DNA from: Nitrospirae bacterium RBG_16_43_11
GTDB lineage: Bacteria > Nitrospirota > 9FT-COMBO-42-15 > HDB-SIOI813
DNA length: 13,128 nucleotides
Assembly: GCA_001805165.1 (NCBI GenBank)
Contig: MHEI01000018.1
Coordinates: forward strand, 22,003 to 35,130
Direction: 5' to 3'
The notes beneath the pieces are model-generated. The model saw nothing but the letters and a program-made list of their open reading frames with translations. It ran no database searches and was not told the origin of the DNA. The translations under genes and the position numbers were made by a program. How positions within the stretch are numbered: position 1 is the first letter of the stretch; each line of letters begins with the position of its first letter. Of the stretch, positions 12,875 through 13,128 are shown piece after piece.

Positions 12875-13128
12875 CTATAACCTCTCAAGCTTCTGCTTAC
12901 GCTTCCTCGCTGCCTTTGAAAGCTTGTTGGGATTACCCTTCTTCTTTACCGTGACAGGGCGGTAATCATCGTCGTCCTCATCCTTCCATTCCCCTGGAGC
13001 TACATTACTTCTGATGCGCAGCTTTGGAATAAAATCCTCGGATGGTATAGCAGTATGCCCGAATGTCTCGGCAAAGGATGCAACTTCCTTGTCAGAGGTA
13101 ATCACAGTATATTCTACGTCATCATCTT
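12875..13128 (-). CDS. C-terminal part of NYN/YacP-like protein (5' end outside window)
   Basis: The frame is open to the right edge, so only the last 84 residues are seen. DDDVEYTVITSDKEVASFAETFGHTAIPSEDF matches the end of a PIN-like NYN (YacP-type) domain, where VITSD supplies a late acidic residue of the nuclease pocket and the S-E-F segment closes the fold. An acidic stretch (KDEDDDD) and a strongly basic tail (KKKGNPNKLSKAARKRKQKL) follow and could bind RNA. NYN proteins are putative ribonucleases. It is probably the first visible gene of the operon with the LpoB-like and COG3014 genes. A GTG inside the frame at 13105 is not the start, because the family sequence continues upstream. Confidence 0.75.
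   Translation of the reverse strand, partial: DDDVEYTVITSDKEVASFAETFGHTAIPSEDFIPKLRIRSNVAPGEWKDEDDDDYRPVTVKKKGNPNKLSKAARKRKQKLERL

Overview
The window is 13.1 kb of ordinary-looking bacterial chromosome: compact, moderately AT-rich by eye, with strong Shine-Dalgarno (SD) sites (AAGGAGG, AGGAGGTGA) and several GTG/TTG starts. Gene content (NtrYX, DUF4321, a DciA-like protein, stand-alone Fis-type HTH and hemerythrin proteins, a ferredoxin-type aldo/keto reductase, a COG3014/LpoB lipoprotein pair) suggests a Gram-negative bacterium, perhaps Nitrospirota or a deltaproteobacterial lineage. That placement is inference; no rRNA or other marker is present.

Layout. 1-2760 (+): ntrY-type sensor kinase (5' end cut by the window) overlapping an ntrX-type sigma-54 activator. 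2866-5894 (+): a GalT-family nucleotidyltransferase and uvrB, with an AT-rich inverted repeat before galT and a degenerate 7-bp tandem repeat between the two. 5879-6148 (-): DUF4321 membrane protein, tail-overlapping uvrB. 6207-6488 (+): DciA/DUF721. 6489-7852 (-): hpt and, upstream of it, a PC4-like domain fused to a PD-(D/E)XK-like nuclease. 7968-8775 (+): hemerythrin-like protein and an orphan Fis-type HTH protein with a clear sigma-70 promoter. 8812-10789 (-): exported zinc-dependent phospholipase C-like protein overlapped by an aldo/keto reductase. 10902-13128 (-): NYN/YacP-like protein (cut by the window edge), LpoB-like lipoprotein and COG3014 TPR lipoprotein, closely spaced as one operon.

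The most interesting part is the 200-bp gap between hpt and the PC4-nuclease gene. Read on the + strand, opposite to both genes, it has a sigma-70 promoter (TTGACA-16-GATAAT), a body of about 175 nt that folds into an end-paired three-way junction with a GAAA-capped arm, and a hairpin plus T7 terminator. G-U pairs, the GNRA loop and the T-run all point to the + strand. One loop carries GGAGGTGATC, a 10-nt exact complement of the conserved 16S rRNA 3' tail, with no start codon after it. I do not recognise this RNA and propose it as an undescribed small RNA. A second notable point is the aldo/keto reductase, whose conserved N-terminus can only be recovered by starting at an AUC codon placed 6 nt after a perfect AAGGAGG inside the upstream gene.

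No tRNA, rRNA, CRISPR array, IS element or prophage gene was seen, and no stretch over 300 bp lacks a gene.
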